Source of the DNA: Malania oleifera
Lineage: Eukaryota > Streptophyta > Magnoliopsida > Santalales > Ximeniaceae
DNA length: 64,000 bases
NCBI RefSeq assembly: GCF_029873635.1
Contig: NC_080423.1
Location: forward strand, 89,139,191 to 89,203,190
Direction of reading: 5' to 3'
Shown: positions 11,714-23,823 of the stretch, piece after piece
Position numbering within the stretch: the first letter of the stretch is position 1
Layout of the letters: the number at the start of each line of letters is the position of its first letter
Program-made: the position numbers and the translations under genes
Notes under the pieces: model-generated
Database searches by the model: none
What the model saw: the letters and a program-made list of their open reading frames with translations, nothing else
What the model was told of the DNA's origin: nothing

Positions 11714-12226
11714 CATTGCAAAAAAAAAAGAAGTCTTTTAGTGATGATTTTAGACCTTCACTAATATTAGGAAACCGTCACTACTAATTATTAGCAACGG
11801 TTAGTGATGCTTAAAGATTGGTGCCTATAATGGCCGTTTCAACTTACTATTAGTGACGGTTCTGAAAACTGGCACTAATAATGGACTATTACTGACAGAG
11901 ATGGACCGTCACTAAAAAGTGTAATACTGTCACTGCAACAAACACTATTTTTGGACTGAAAATCGTCACTAAAAACCTACTATTAGTGACACTTTATAAA
12001 CCGTCACTATTGTTAATTTTTAGTAATGGTTTTAGAACCATCAATATTGTTAAATTCTAGTGACTATCACTATTCGCCTACCTTTAGTGACGGTTAGCAA
12101 ACGTCACTATTGGCCCACTTTTAGTAACGAATCTAGAGTCGTCACTATTGATGAACTTTTAGTGACAACTTTAGAATCATCACTGAAAGTTCCTAATAAT
12201 TTAAATTTGTTTTTTTTTTTTATAGA
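11714..12226 (+). repeat. CACTA left terminus and subterminal repeats
   Basis: About 500 bp with more than a dozen copies, in both orientations, of TTAGTGACGGTT or diverged forms (for example ATTAGTGACGGTT near 11851 and GACCGTCACTAA near 11903). These are the expected TnpA-binding subterminal repeats. A T-run followed by TATAG near 12222 also looks like a CACTA right end, so this stretch could instead be a small self-contained derivative. Confidence 0.7.
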
Positions 12227-12603
12227 AAAAAATGCTTATTCTTGTGAGATACCCCTAATTAAATTTGATCACATATCATATTAAACCATAATTGTAGATT
12301 AGTTGTTGTAATTGTTAAGAAAATGAAAATATATATATATATACAAAAAAATGTTAAAATGTACATAAATATCGTATATATATACACGTTCTGTCCACAC
12401 AAAAATATAAAAAAATAGTCTACATCATCATTATCGTGGTCATTGTCATCATAATCATCATTTGACAGACCGCAAACCCTACAAAATAATAATTATACAA
12501 TAAATTAGCATAAATTTTTTTAATATAATAAGTAAAAATGATTTGATAGCAAGAACTATTGTACATAGTTAAATAACAAATGAAACAATTTTAAATATCT
12601 AAC
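12227..12603. other. AT-rich spacer within CACTA
   Basis: Short AT microsatellites (near 12331-12342 and 12375) and a CATCATTATC-type simple stretch. No gene was seen. Confidence 0.4.
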
Positions 12604-12693
12604 TTTGATTACTACATACAATTTTAAGTTTCAATTGGGGAGGGTTTTTGCATACCGTCAGTTCCGGCAAGTCCAATTCAATGTCACGGATGT
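12604..12693 (+). repeat. Half unit of the 182-bp tandem array
   Basis: The phrase GGGGAGGGTTTTTGCA, a TTCCGGCAAGTCCA-like phrase and CAATGTCACGGATGTGT follow the same order as the units at 29095-30021. The tandem copia pair therefore sits inside, or deleted part of, one satellite array. Confidence 0.6.
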
Positions 12694-13907
12694 GTCTCAA
12701 GCTGGTTCTTGAGCATTTCATTTTGTTCTTTCAAAGTTAAGTTTCTTTTGGTTACTCTTATGAACTTTTTATGTAAAGTAAATAGTTCAACCTGAATTTC
12801 TCTATATGAAGGCATGCTTTCACATGAAACACTACATGATTCATCACTAGATTCTTCAAATGAGCTAGTGTAGGAATTTACCTCAGCATCTTTAACCATG
12901 AAGCAGAGATTTGTCACATCTTGATCACTTGATTCGTTTCCTGATTCGCTTGAGCTAGTGTCATCCTATGTAATAGCTTTCATCACCTTCTTTTTCTTCT
13001 TTTTGGCGTCTTTCTTAAGCAGTGGACAATTAGGTTTTATATGCCCAACCTTTTGCAATTATAACATGTAGGAGGTTCATTCTTGATTTACTTTCTGCCA
13101 GTTTCCCCTTTATCAGACTTTGAGCCTCTGAATTTTCGAGTAAATTTCTTATTTTTCTTGAACAATTTTCCAAGTCTCCTAGTAATTAAGACAACATCAT
13201 CATCGTCTAATTCATTGTTTTCTTTTTCTTCACTAGAACTTTCTTTAGCAGCTTTAAGGGGTAGTGATTTTTTGTGTTTGCTACTTTTAGAATTTCTTTC
13301 ATTTATGCTCATCTCATATATGAGAAGCGAACCAATCAATTCATCAATGGAAATTTTTTTCAAGTTTCTTCATTCCGTAATTGTTGTGGCCTTTGGTTCC
13401 CATATTAGTGGAAGTCCTCTTAAGTATTTTTCGAATCATTTCATATGTGGAGTAATTTTCCCCTAAGGCATTTAGAGAGTTTATTATGTGGGTAAAGCTA
13501 GTGTACATGCTAGTGATGGTCTCTTTAGGGTTTATCCAAAAGGCTTCATACTTGCTAGTGAGCATATCAATTCTACTATCTCTTACATAAACCATTCCTT
13601 CATAAGTTACTTCAAGTTTATCCCAAATTTATTTAGTTGATTTGCATCCCATAATCCTATAGAACTCATTCACATCGAGAGCACAATATAGTGCATTCAT
13701 TGCACTAGAATTTATTTGTAGCATCTTTAAGTCATTATCTGTCACCTCTTTTTCTTCTTTTGGAATTTTTTTATTGCCTACAGTTTTGGTAGGGATGAGG
13801 TCACCATGTGTGACAACTTCTCAAGCTTTCCAATCTATGGTTTGTAGGTATATTCTCATTCGTTGTTTCCAAAAGGTGTAGTTAACACCGCAGAAGATGG
13901 GTGGTCT
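12694..13907 (-). pseudogene. Copia gag fragment of the left tandem element
   Basis: Read on the minus strand this is the same gag as in the right-hand element. It has the stretch ending WKAW.VVTHG (about 13830), the MLQINSSAMNALYCALDVNEF block (about 13725-13660), YEMIRKILK (about 13440), a KKISIDELIGSLL block (13363) and the acidic SSFEESSDESC block with QVELFTLHKKFIRVTKRN (12684-12917). It stops at 12694 in the middle of the coiled-coil region, where 182-bp repeat sequence begins, so protease and pol are missing. It is not broken by the F5 solo LTR that splits the sister gag. The leader continues at 16752-16858 beyond an inserted solo LTR. Confidence 0.85.
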
Positions 13908-14076
13908 TGTAATAACTCTAAAAATGACTATACAAGACTAGTGGGGTGATTTCCAAAAACAAAAATAAAGATAAAAATAAAAAATTTTAATTAATTAATT
14001 AATTAAATTTAAAAAATAAAATAATAATTAAAATTTATTTTATTTTTATTAATATAAAATATTATTATTATTATTA

Positions 14077-14128
<52 letters not shown>

Positions 14129-15237
14129 TTATATCTTCCTGAAGGATCTCAAATCCTTTAGGAAGGCTCCTTCAGGAAGATTGTGCAGGTCCAGTCCCCC
14201 CCCCCCTCTGAAATTCTCTTTCTATCTCCTCTCATTTGTCTCCCTCTCTCCTCAACTCCATGACGGATTCTCACCCGATCGGGAATCCGAAGATACCGCT
14301 GAACTCCATTCTCTGCTGCCATCATTTATATTGAAGCGGATTGGTAGTAGGAGCGGCGTAGGCGTATCTTTTTGGATAAGCCAATTTCTACTTTTTTCTC
14401 AATTTCTTACAAATTATAAGTCTGATTGACGATTGGACACCACCATGAGAATTTAGGGATGATTCTCTATAAGTCTAGCGGAGCGAATTTCTAGTGGGCT
14501 CGTCATGGGCAAAATCACAAATTTGGGATAAAGGGGTTATTAAGGGGCTTATAATCATTTAATTAGTATTAATTTAGAAATTCTAAAATATTGAACATCT
14601 GAAGTTGAAGTAGGAATTTCGAAATTTATGGCTCGGGTGAGCGCCACGGGTGTAATTTTGGGACCCGCAGGCATAATTCATAAAATTAAGTGGGTGTGTT
14701 AAATGCTTGATTAAATGTTAATTTGGAGTATATGGAGCCTAGGAAAGGCTAGATGAGTATTATTTTGGATAAATGAATTAATTAATCTGAGGAAAATGTG
14801 AATTGCATGAGTTGAGTTTCAGGCGCCGAGGGCGTAGGATCTGGGTGTTAACGAGATTCTAAGTAAGTCAGGTAAGGGGAATAAATTATAACACTATTTT
14901 TAGAATTACTGTTGGAATTAATATGTGAAAATATGCATATGGTATTTTTTTGAAAATTATTATGATATAAATATTAAATAAATTGTGTGGCATTTGAGTA
15001 ATATTAAATTGTGATGTTTTGGAGTGAAATTAATATATTTTGAATATTGGATGAAAAATGTGAAATATAACGATGAGTAATTTATAAGAAAATATTTATA
15101 TGCGACTTATTAATGTGATTTGTGGAGAATAATGAAATATGACATTTATATGTGAGTAGAAATGATTTGCTTGAAAAACGTGGTTTTACGAATTACTGAT
15201 ATGAGTATTTTGGAAAAATGTTGAAATATGTGAAACA

Positions 15238-15289
<52 letters not shown>

Positions 15290-16483
15290 TGATGAAATGT
15301 GCACGGAAAACGATGAGAACGTTTATATTGAGATGAATTGAGATATACTGATATTAGAATGATGATGTATTTTGGTATGGAAATACTAAAATGTGAAAAT
15401 GAGAAATATGAATATTGTAATATGGAATTGAAATATGATTGATGAAATGTCAATACCGCATAATAATTGCAGGTATGTGGTAGTGAACCCTGTCGGATGG
15501 TTATGATATTGAGCACAGTACCGTTGCTAGTGGTATAGTGCAACTACACGAACTCTTAGAGCATGTGGCGTGACAGTCGACTGAGCCATTTTGTAGGGTT
15601 GTTGGACCCCCTGAGTCTGGATCAGGGCTATAGGCCGGCTAGACGTACTACAGATGCGATATGTTATATGATATTTTGATCTAATCAGATCGGCCAACCA
15701 CGGTTAGATCTAGCCTTCGAGCTGCATAACCTTGACCATGAGGGAAAGCATGACGTGGAAAGAAAGATCCTCACAGTGGCCATGAGTTACAGAAACGATG
15801 TTGGTATTTGATACTAAGGATACTAATGAGCCGGAAAGTAAAATGGAAATGAAAAGTGAAAGAATGATAAAATGGGCTAAAATGAGAAATGAAAAAAATA
15901 ATGGAAATTGAGAAATAGAGAATGATAAAATTGAGATATGGATTCATGTGAGTTAATAATATAAATAATTAAGGCGAAGTGAAACTCTCCACCCGAGGGC
16001 TTACTGAGTAAGGTGAGTGCCCTGATAGGTATCAGATGTGGTCATACATGGTTGCATACCGTGTTAGGGAAGAGGGAAGCTGCCTGTATGGGCGGGTAAA
16101 CTTCCCTATTCTCAGGAACTTCGCAAGTAAATATGTATTGGAATAATTCAAATTTGAGAAATGATTTTAAAGCTTATAAAAGCTTGTGTTGTATATCTAT
16201 ATAATTATGAGAATATATTTATCAGTGTATTTTCTTAAATGAAATGATGATTTGAAAAGTAATGTGTATAACTGAACTTACATGGCCACACACTGTAAAT
16301 AATTTATTCCTTCTTACTGAAATGTGTCTCACCCAAATTATCTAAATTTTTCAGGGTTCATGAATAGGCCAGGTGATAGAGTTTCGTGATCATAGGGAGT
16401 TAGGACCCTGACACACAGGGTGAGTTTTTGGACTAGGGGAGGTGTAATTTCCCTAGAGTTGAGTTGTTTTTGAGTTTGTGATG

Positions 16484-16527
<44 letters not shown>

Positions 16528-16746
16528 CGTATGTATATGTATGTATGTATGTTGATACTCTAGCTATTGTATTCTGACTACTATGTATTTACCGTTTTCC
16601 ACTGTAAGGTTGTATAAATGAAATAACTTTTTATCCAATACTCAATGCGGGTCAGATCATGTGACTGGTAATAGGTTGTTATGATGTGTGGATATATATT
16701 TATTATTATTTTTTAAAAAAAATTGTTCGAAAATCGGGACGTCACA
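13908..16746 (+). mobile_element. Solo LTR of a Ty3/gypsy-type element, 2.8 kb
   Basis: It starts TGTAATAACTC and ends GGGACGTCACA, with a perfect target duplication GGTCT at 13903-13907 and 16747-16751. Removing it restores the gag leader seen intact at 27370-27400. No protein domains lie inside. It contains (ATT)n at 14063-14123, long (AT)n at 15239-15285 and (TA)n(GTAT)n at 16489-16550, plus an inverted repeat CTTCCTGAAGG / CCTTCAGGAAG at 14137-14180. The TGTAATAAC...GTCACA ends suggest a chromovirus-type gypsy LTR. Orientation is assumed from the ends only. Confidence 0.85.
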
Positions 16747-16751
16747 GGTCT

Positions 16752-16858
16752 AGAGGCGGATTAACCCTCAGCAAAAGGAGATACACCTAAGTGTGTCATA
16801 GGGATCTTTATGTAGCTTATAGTTTAAGATTTATTACAACCTACGCTCTTATACCAAT
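16752..16858 (-). mobile_element. Leader and primer-binding site of the left tandem copia element
   Basis: This nearly matches 27380-27488. On the minus strand the LTR end (..ACTCTCA at 16859) is followed by ATTGGTATAAGAGCG, complementary in type to the 3' end of initiator methionine tRNA, the usual copia primer. The gag start region follows. Confidence 0.75.
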
Positions 16859-18536
16859 TGAGAGTCTAGGTATACTCCCAAGAGGAGGGGTGAATTGGGT
16901 TTATAAAATTTCTTTGGAACTTTAGTTTAATATAACCCTTTTAAAATTAAGTTTATTACAATCACACTTTTTCAATCAACAATCCAACTCTTATCAACCA
17001 CCTAATTTATATTAATAAAAAAATTTTGTAATGTAAATATGATGTTACCAATAAATCAATCTGAAGTGTCTTGTAAAATAGATGAGATAATCACTCAATA
17101 TTTAAATTGATAGCGTATTCAACAATTTCAGCTCTTAAGGTTTAACAGAAAAATTCATCCAATCAAACTCCTTGATTCAAATTAGTTTTCAGTAATATCC
17201 CAACTCCTAGAAAACTTTTAGTAAATATTTAAAACAACCATGCAATTAATATGTTTGCAGAAATTTAAAGAGATTTAGGGAACAAGGAGAATAACACCAG
17301 ATTTTTATAAGGTTCAGCCAGCAGCCTACGTCCTTGCCTCAAGCAACCACTGTGAGGATTTTTCTTTCCAACTTTCCTCTAGGAAAAGTTACAACCTCTT
17401 TGTATTAGGTGGAGACCATTCTCTAATAAGAGTACCCCTTCTCGTCAGCCAACGATTGAACAACTCTAAATTGTCAGAAAATAACAAGAGAAACAAGAAA
17501 CAACTTGCGTATAAGAAGAACTATCAATAAAAGCAAATTAGTACAGTTGAATACCAATATACTTCAATCAATAATCAATATAAAAAGATGAAGCTCAAGT
17601 AAGCATCAATGGGGTTCTTTCTTAGATTTAAAATTTCAGTGAAATATCAAAGAACCATGAGCTTTTATTAGCAAAAACACAACAGGTACTTCAACAAACA
17701 TATTAACAAGATAGCTTTGAAGAGTAGAAAGAATTTAGATTGATTGCTGCTTGTAGGTGTATTTGATCTTTAGGTTTACCATGAATTTATTGATAGAGAA
17801 ACTTAATTTTCATATTCCCTAAGTTTCTTGAAGTGTTTCCCAAGTTTTCACAAAGTTTGGGGGCCAGGTAATCAGTTTTGGAAACTTTCCCTCACTGTTT
17901 TAAATTTGAAAATATGAAGGTCAATCGACTGTGATTCACATAGTCAGTCATCTAATCCTTTATAATTCAGCAAGTTTTCAAACACAGAAGAGGGTCAGTC
18001 GCTTGATTCTATTCTATTTGCTCAATTATTTTAGCATAAAAATATCAGTCAACTGACTTAACAAGGTTAGTCGCCTAAACTTACAATCTTTCCAAAAACA
18101 TTGATTTTCAACACTTTTTCCCTTTGACCTTGGAAAAACTTTAAAGGAGACTTATTTAAAAACATGTTCCGGGGTTTTCAAAAATTGTCTCTAAGTCAAT
18201 AATGGGTCCTAAGAGCTTCAACCATTTATATAGAAATTTATGAAGTACTTACATGAGACTTCTTAAGACTTATACATTCTAAACACTATGTCTTTATGCT
18301 TTTGCTTTTATTCTTTGAGTTTATCTTGACTTCTTTCTTCAATACACTTTAGGTTTATAAGATTTTCTATCTTTGAGTCCAAGCTTTTAATGTACTCCAT
18401 CAAGCAGTTGTGATCTTGAACCTTCTTTCAAAAACTCTTGAAACCTAAAACATCCTCACTTAACCAAATATGTTAAATTCCCTTGATTTGCTATCATAAA
18501 AAAAAAAAAAGATTTTTAAGTCTTGTTAGGCCAACA
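16859..18536 (-). mobile_element. Shared central LTR of the tandem copia pair, family F3
   Basis: On the minus strand it starts TGTTGGCCTAACAAG (18536) and ends GACTCTCA (16859). Upstream (18537 onward) is a polypurine tract, so it serves as the 3' LTR of the right-hand element. Downstream (below 16859) is a primer-binding site and gag, so it also serves as the 5' LTR of the left-hand element. It contains U3 near-palindromes CAGTCGACTG at 17930-18085, a weak TATA at about 17784-17794 and the hairpin at 17308-17336. Confidence 0.85.
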
Positions 18537-18551
18537 ATCTCCCCATTTTTT
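18537..18551 (-). promoter_or_regulatory. Polypurine tract
   Basis: On the minus strand AAAAAATGGGGAGAT ends exactly where the LTR starts (TGTTGG). This is the plus-strand primer of a copia element and sets the polarity of the right-hand tandem element. Confidence 0.8.
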
Positions 18552-19065
18552 ATGATGACAAATAAGGAGCAAAAATGAATAATCCTTAATAAGGCTACCC
18601 CTTACAATAAGCATAGTCTTAACAAAATTTGGAAAGTAAATCATTTATTTATATGATTGCTCATTAGATTCAATTTCAGTTCATCAAAATCAATTGACAT
18701 TCATATTTCAAGATCATGAATGATTAGTATATTTTTCAATTCATAGTATTAGAAATGTATATATCTCAGTTATGCCACATAATTCAATCTCTCACAATAT
18801 TAGTAGTGTATATATCTCAGTTGTGCCATATAATTCAATGTCAAATTCACAATGTATATCTCAGCTATGCTTCAATTTTGCTCAAAAGTTCTCCCCCTTT
18901 TGACATCATTCAAAAAGAGAAGAGTGACAACAAACACATATAATAACATTCATTATATGTGTTGTATGCAAGGAGTCCAAAAAAAAAAAACAACAAGAAA
19001 GATATAAAGTAAATATCTGAAATGCAAATGTCAACTACAAGTTTGTAAAAACAAAAATCAAATAA
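18552..19065 (-). other. 3' untranslated region of the copia element
   Basis: Lies between the third ORF and the polypurine tract. It contains three short repeats of the phrase TATATCTCAGTTATGCCA near 18760-18870. No coding sequence was seen. Confidence 0.5.
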
Positions 19066-20266
19066 CTAAGCATCTTTTGCTTCATCTTCTTCATCATCTT
19101 CAGTTTTCTCTTCATCTCCTTCTTTTTTAGATCTGGATTCACTTATCTCCATTGGGTCTTTTCCTCATGAAGAGCCAGCTATATACTATTCAATGTCACC
19201 AAGAGGATAATTCAGTGAAGAGTAGTTAACTTGAAGAGATGCAAAATTTTCTTAACGTGTGCTAACTCCAAATCGCATTTATCCACTAGAAGTAGTGAAC
19301 TGTTGATGATAAGCAAGGAACCATGAAGGTGCATCACTAGCTTGAGGAGCAGGTTGCAGTGCTGGTTGCTGAACTGGTTATTATTGTTCTTGAGCCTGTA
19401 GGCCTCTACAATTATACTTAGGAAACCAACCTTGATCAAGTTTCTTATAACCCATTTGCTTAAGTGTAGTGGATGAAAAAGAGATCATAATGGGTTCGTT
19501 TGATGAAGAGTTAATGTGGAGAAGTGATGTAGAGATGAGCAAATCTGAGATTCAAAATGCAACTATATGGAAGAATTACTCTGTGGGATTTAGTTCTAGA
19601 GATAATCCCTTTTAGAATTAAGCTTGGTAAATCAAGATTTTTCCCTTTGAGTAAGCACCACATGACAAAACAATATAAATATGACATGTAGTCATGTGAT
19701 CCTACTTGAGGCAAAATGTTGTACGTAATTATCTTCTATAGGGTTTGTGCCTGAAGATTAAGTTGTTTGTTAAATGGAGGATGACCAAAATAGATAGGTT
19801 CCTCAGTCATGACTAGTGGTAGAAATTCTTTAGGGGTGAAATCTTGTGCCATAATCCAAGATTGTCCAAAAGATGGACACTCAAACTCACCTTATCGAAT
19901 ATTGAAAATTGTAGCCAAAGTGTGTGGTGTAAAGGCAATTTCTTTTCCCATGACTTCGGTAGTGGTTACTGTGTCTCCTTTAACCATATTTGTATAAAAA
20001 ATTTTGACTAAGTTTGGATATAGTCCTTTAACTTGATAAGTAATAAACTTTTTCCATTCTAAGGTTCTAAACATGGGTAAAATGTTGAGAAAGTATTCTT
20101 CAAAGAAAGTTATGTCTAAGACCTTACCAAGAATAGGTTCAATGGAACGAAGATGGTCTCTGTATAGACGCTTCATGTGTGGAGCTACAAGCCATTTCTC
20201 GATATTGTTATTGTCATCCTTTCTTGAAGTAGAACCTTTTGTTGCTGGATTGTTTGTTCTTGGCAT
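19066..20266 (-). pseudogene. Third ORF (env position) of the right tandem copia element, broken
   Basis: Starts MPRTNNPATKGS and keeps an open frame for 124 codons (NNIEKWLVAPHMKRLY..IEPILGKVLDITFF..YPNLVKIFYTNM). After frameshifts it resumes with SHDYMSYLYCFVMWCLLKGK.LDLPSLI (about 19690-19600) and ends in a very acidic tail, EEKTEDDEEDEAKDA, with a stop at 19066-19068. Total length is about 400 codons. It is clearly homologous to the intact ORF at 39529-40392 in another copia family, which also lies just downstream of RNase H. The fold and role are unknown to me. It resembles proteins annotated in plants as 'putative plant transposon protein'. No membrane segment or envelope-like signature was seen. 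Confidence 0.75.
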
Positions 20267-20708
20267 GATGATTTCAGAAAATATGAACGGAGAAATCCTT
20301 TAAAATCTAATGAGAATGAAGTACGATGATGTTTTTCAAAGATTAAATGGGGGATTTTGAGTGAACAGACACTTGGGATCGAAGGAGAACAGCTGGAGGT
20401 GAAGAGAGAAACAGGGTCAGGTGCCTGGGGTTTTGAAAAGTTAGGGTTTTGCGCATGTTCGGTATTTAAAGCACCATCTGTCAGTCGAATGATATTGAGG
20501 GTCGGTCACTTGACAATTTTAGCGCATTTTAATTTTACCCAGACAGTAGTGAGTTAGTCGACTAAGGCTTAGAGGATCAGTCGTCTGACCTTACTAATCC
20601 TGAAAATTGAGAAATTCTAAGAGAGTTCAGTCGACTGTGATTTATTTTTCAGTTGCCTAACCTCACTTGTGTTTCAATATATTCTTGGTTACGTATCCAC
20701 TTTTCTCT

Positions 20709-22316
20709 TTAAACAACTTCTCTACTTTGCAATAAGCCCAGTTCACATCTTATAGAAATAAACCTATCCTTTGGAAGAGGTTTTGTAAATATATCAGCCC
20801 ATTGATCACTTGTATTCACAAATTCAAGTAAGATGTCTTCTTTTTGCACATGATCTCTTAAGAAATGATGCCTTATGTCTATATGCTTGGTTCTTGAGTG
20901 CAATATGGGATTTTCGGAAATATTTATGATGCTGGTATTATTGCACTTTATAGGTAAGATGAATATTGTAAATTGAAATCTTTTAATTGTTGCTTCATAT
21001 AGAGAGTTTGTGAGCAACAACTACCTGCTGTCACATATTCAGCTTTAGCACTAGATAGGGCTATGGAATTTTTTTTCTTGGAGAACCAATACACAAGAGA
21101 TCTTCCTAGAATGTGGCAAGTACCACTTGTGCTTTTTCTTTCAATTTTACATCCAACATAATTAGCTTCCGAATAGCTGATCATCTCAAAGCCAGTGTCC
21201 TTAGGATACCATTGACCCAAGTCAATAGTACCTATTAAATATTTTAAGATTTGTTTTATGGTTATTTGGTAAGATTCCTTAGGGGCTGCCTAAAATCGGG
21301 CACATATGCATACAATAAACATAATGTCCAGTCTACTGGCTGTCAAATATAGTAGACTTCCTATCATGCCTTGGTAATATTTCATATTTACTGGTTTTCA
21401 TTTTTTCATCCTTATCAAGACTTATAAACATAATCATTGGGGTTCCTATAGGTTTGCTACCTTCCATATCAAACTTCTTAAACATATCCCTTATTTATTT
21501 TGATTGATTTATGAAGCTTCCATTTTTAGCTTGCTTAATCTGAAGTCCTATGAAGTAAGTCAATTCTCCCATCATACTCATTTCAAATTCATTTTGCATA
21601 CACTATGCAAAGTCTTTACATAGATCTTCATTTGTAGCACAAAAAATGATATCATCCACATAGATTTGAATAATAAGCATATCTTCATTTTTTGACTTAA
21701 TAAACAGTGTGCTATCCACTTTTCCTCTAGAAAAGCCATTCTCTAATAGCAATCCACTCAACCTCTGATACAAAGCTCTAGGGGTGTGTTTTAGTCTGTA
21801 TAGTGCTTTTTTTAATCTAAACACATGATTAGGGTTATGAATATCCTCAAGACCTTAAGATTTTGCCACATAGACTTCTTTATTTATAAATCCATTTAAG
21901 AATGCACTCTTCATATCCATTTGATAGAGTTTGAATTCTTTGTGAGATGCATAGGCTAATAACATTCTTATGACTTCCATTCTAGCTACAGGAGCAAATG
22001 TCTCATCGTAGTTTATTCCTTCCTCTTGATTATATCGTTGAACTGCAAGTCTAGTTTTATTATGTACTACTATACCATTTTCATCCTTTTTATTCCTAAA
22101 TACCCATTTGGTTCCAATTACTGAATAATCAGAGATCTAGGAACTAAATTCCATACTTTATTTCTTTCAAACCGATTTAATTCTTCTTGCATAGCTATCC
22201 AAGAATCATCACTTAAGACTTCTTTTATATTCTTGGGTTCCTCTTGAGATAGAAACGCGTAATAATTAATTTTTGAATGAGGATCTAGTGGACAGACCAC
22301 ATGAAGGTTCACCAAT
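20709..22316 (-). pseudogene. Copia reverse transcriptase-RNase H, broken
   Basis: On the minus strand the order is the RT start (W.AMQEELNRFERNKVWNLV, about 22240-22150), LKKALYRLKHTPRALYQRL (21815-21760), the catalytic box IQIYVDDIIF (about 21675-21645) with both Asp present, and RNase H (GCKIERKSTSGTCHILG, SSAKAEYVTAGS near 21150-21030). It ends SRTKHIDIRHHFLRDHVQ and ADIFTKPLPKDRF (20900-20750). Stops and frameshifts fall between these blocks, including one in the junction of the two RNase H frames near 20960-21020. It belongs to the right tandem element. Confidence 0.85.
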
Positions 22317-23400
22317 GATTTGGTCTTTTGGGTGATTTCTTACAAACTTCCATTCTTTAATTAGGTAGTTCCGATTTATTCATAGGTCCATCATTTGAGG
22401 TTGATTCATTGTTCTTATCTTTTATTTCTTTAATTTCTAAGTCGTCTAGTTTTTGTATTGTTTCAGCTTCCTCAATATAAATTGTTTCAGTGAATGGATT
22501 TGCCTCATCAAAGGCTACATGTATTGATTCTATGACTGCGAGTGTTCTTTTGTTGTAGATTCTGAACGCTTTACTATTTAATGCATGCCCTAGGAAAATT
22601 CCTTCGTTTGATTTTACATCAAATTTTCTGAAGTCTTCTTTATTATTCAATACAAAACACTTACATCCAAATACATGAAAATAAGATATGTTAGGCCGTA
22701 TTCCTTTCTATGGTTCGTAGGGGGTCTTATCTACGTTTGATCTAATGGAAACTCTATTCATCACATAACATGCAGTTTTTACTGCTTCACCCTAAAAATG
22801 CTTAGGTAATTTATGCTCATTAAGCATGGTCCTAGCCATTTCTTGAAGAGATCTATTCTTCCTTTTAATAACTCCATTTTGCTGAAGAGTTTGAGGTGTT
22901 GAAAAATTGTGATTTATTCCATGTTCATTACAAAATTTATCAAATTTTTTTTTTAAAAAAATTATCTTCCTTGATCACTTTTGATATTTAGAACTCCATA
23001 CCCTTTTTCATTTTGAAGTCTCTTGCATAAGTTAATTAACATTTTGCAAGCTTCATCTTTGGAAGCTAAGAAGAGTACTCAGGTAAACCTAGAGTATTCA
23101 TCAACAATGTTGAAAGCATATTACTTTCCTCCTAGATTTTGTGTTCTAGTAGGACCAAATAAATCTAAGTGCATAAGTTCTAAGGGCCTACTAGTGGAGA
23201 TGTGTTTCTTCTTTTTAAAACTTGTCTTAGTTTGTTTTCCAAGCTAGCAAGCATCACAAATTTTGTCTTCTATGAACTTTGTGCTAGGTAAACTTTTGAC
23301 TAAGTTATTTTTAGCTAATTTAGATAACAAATCCATACTAGCATGTCCTAGTCTTCTATGCCATAGCTAGCTAGCTTCATTTGTGGCTGCTAGGTATGTT
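22317..23400 (-). pseudogene. Copia integrase, broken
   Basis: On the minus strand it has the zinc-binding start WHRRLGHASMDLLSKLAKNN (about 23360-23300) with CDAC (about 23250), then LMHLDLFGPTR (about 23180-23150), the QNG..KRKN block near 22880, and the downstream FVLNNKEDFRKFDVKSNEG.FLG part (22650-22590). A stop follows CDAC and further frameshifts occur. It lies between protease and reverse transcriptase as in all Ty1/copia elements. Confidence 0.8.
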
Positions 23401-23405
23401 ATTTC

Positions 23406-23795
23406 TTAAGTTATTAGATGTTCAAAGTTTATACAATACACATTATGAACTCTTTTAGCAGTGAATAAAAAATCAAGTTTTTCTTGATTTTCAACCATGC
23501 ATTTGTCTTGTTTAAAGATTATATCAAAGCCTTTATCACTTAATTGACTTATACTAAGTAGATTATGTTTTAACCCATCTACTAGTAACACATCACCAAT
23601 GGTTGAGGAGGGTTCTTTACCTATTTTTCCAATACCGACAATTTTTCCTTTAGCATTGTCGCAGAAGATGACATATCCACCATTGTTTTGCATTAGTGTG
23701 ATAAATTTTGATTTGTCTCTAGTCATGTGTCTTGAACACCCACTGTCCAAGTACCATTTGTCTTTTGATGGGGTGATCCTAAAGCACACCTTCAA
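23406..23795 (-). pseudogene. Copia protease domain
   Basis: A 129-codon open stretch contains KWYLDSGCSRHMT, the copia aspartic-protease active site (D-S-G), followed by GIGKIG and VLLVDGLKHNLLSISQL, the usual end of this domain. It would cut the gag-pol polyprotein. The frame is separated from gag by a stop near 23824. Confidence 0.85.
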
Positions 23796-23823
23796 GAAGA
23801 GTTCAAAGTGTTACTTTTAGTAC

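Noticed and set aside
11714..12226. A separate 500-bp MITE-like CACTA derivative
   Set aside because: A T-run with TATAG near 12222 looks like an end, but no matching target duplication was found there, and the right end at 54263 fits the paralogous empty site. It remains a possible alternative.
19066..20266. A true envelope gene in the copia element
   Set aside because: No signal peptide, transmembrane segment or coiled-coil fusion features; only the position is env-like.
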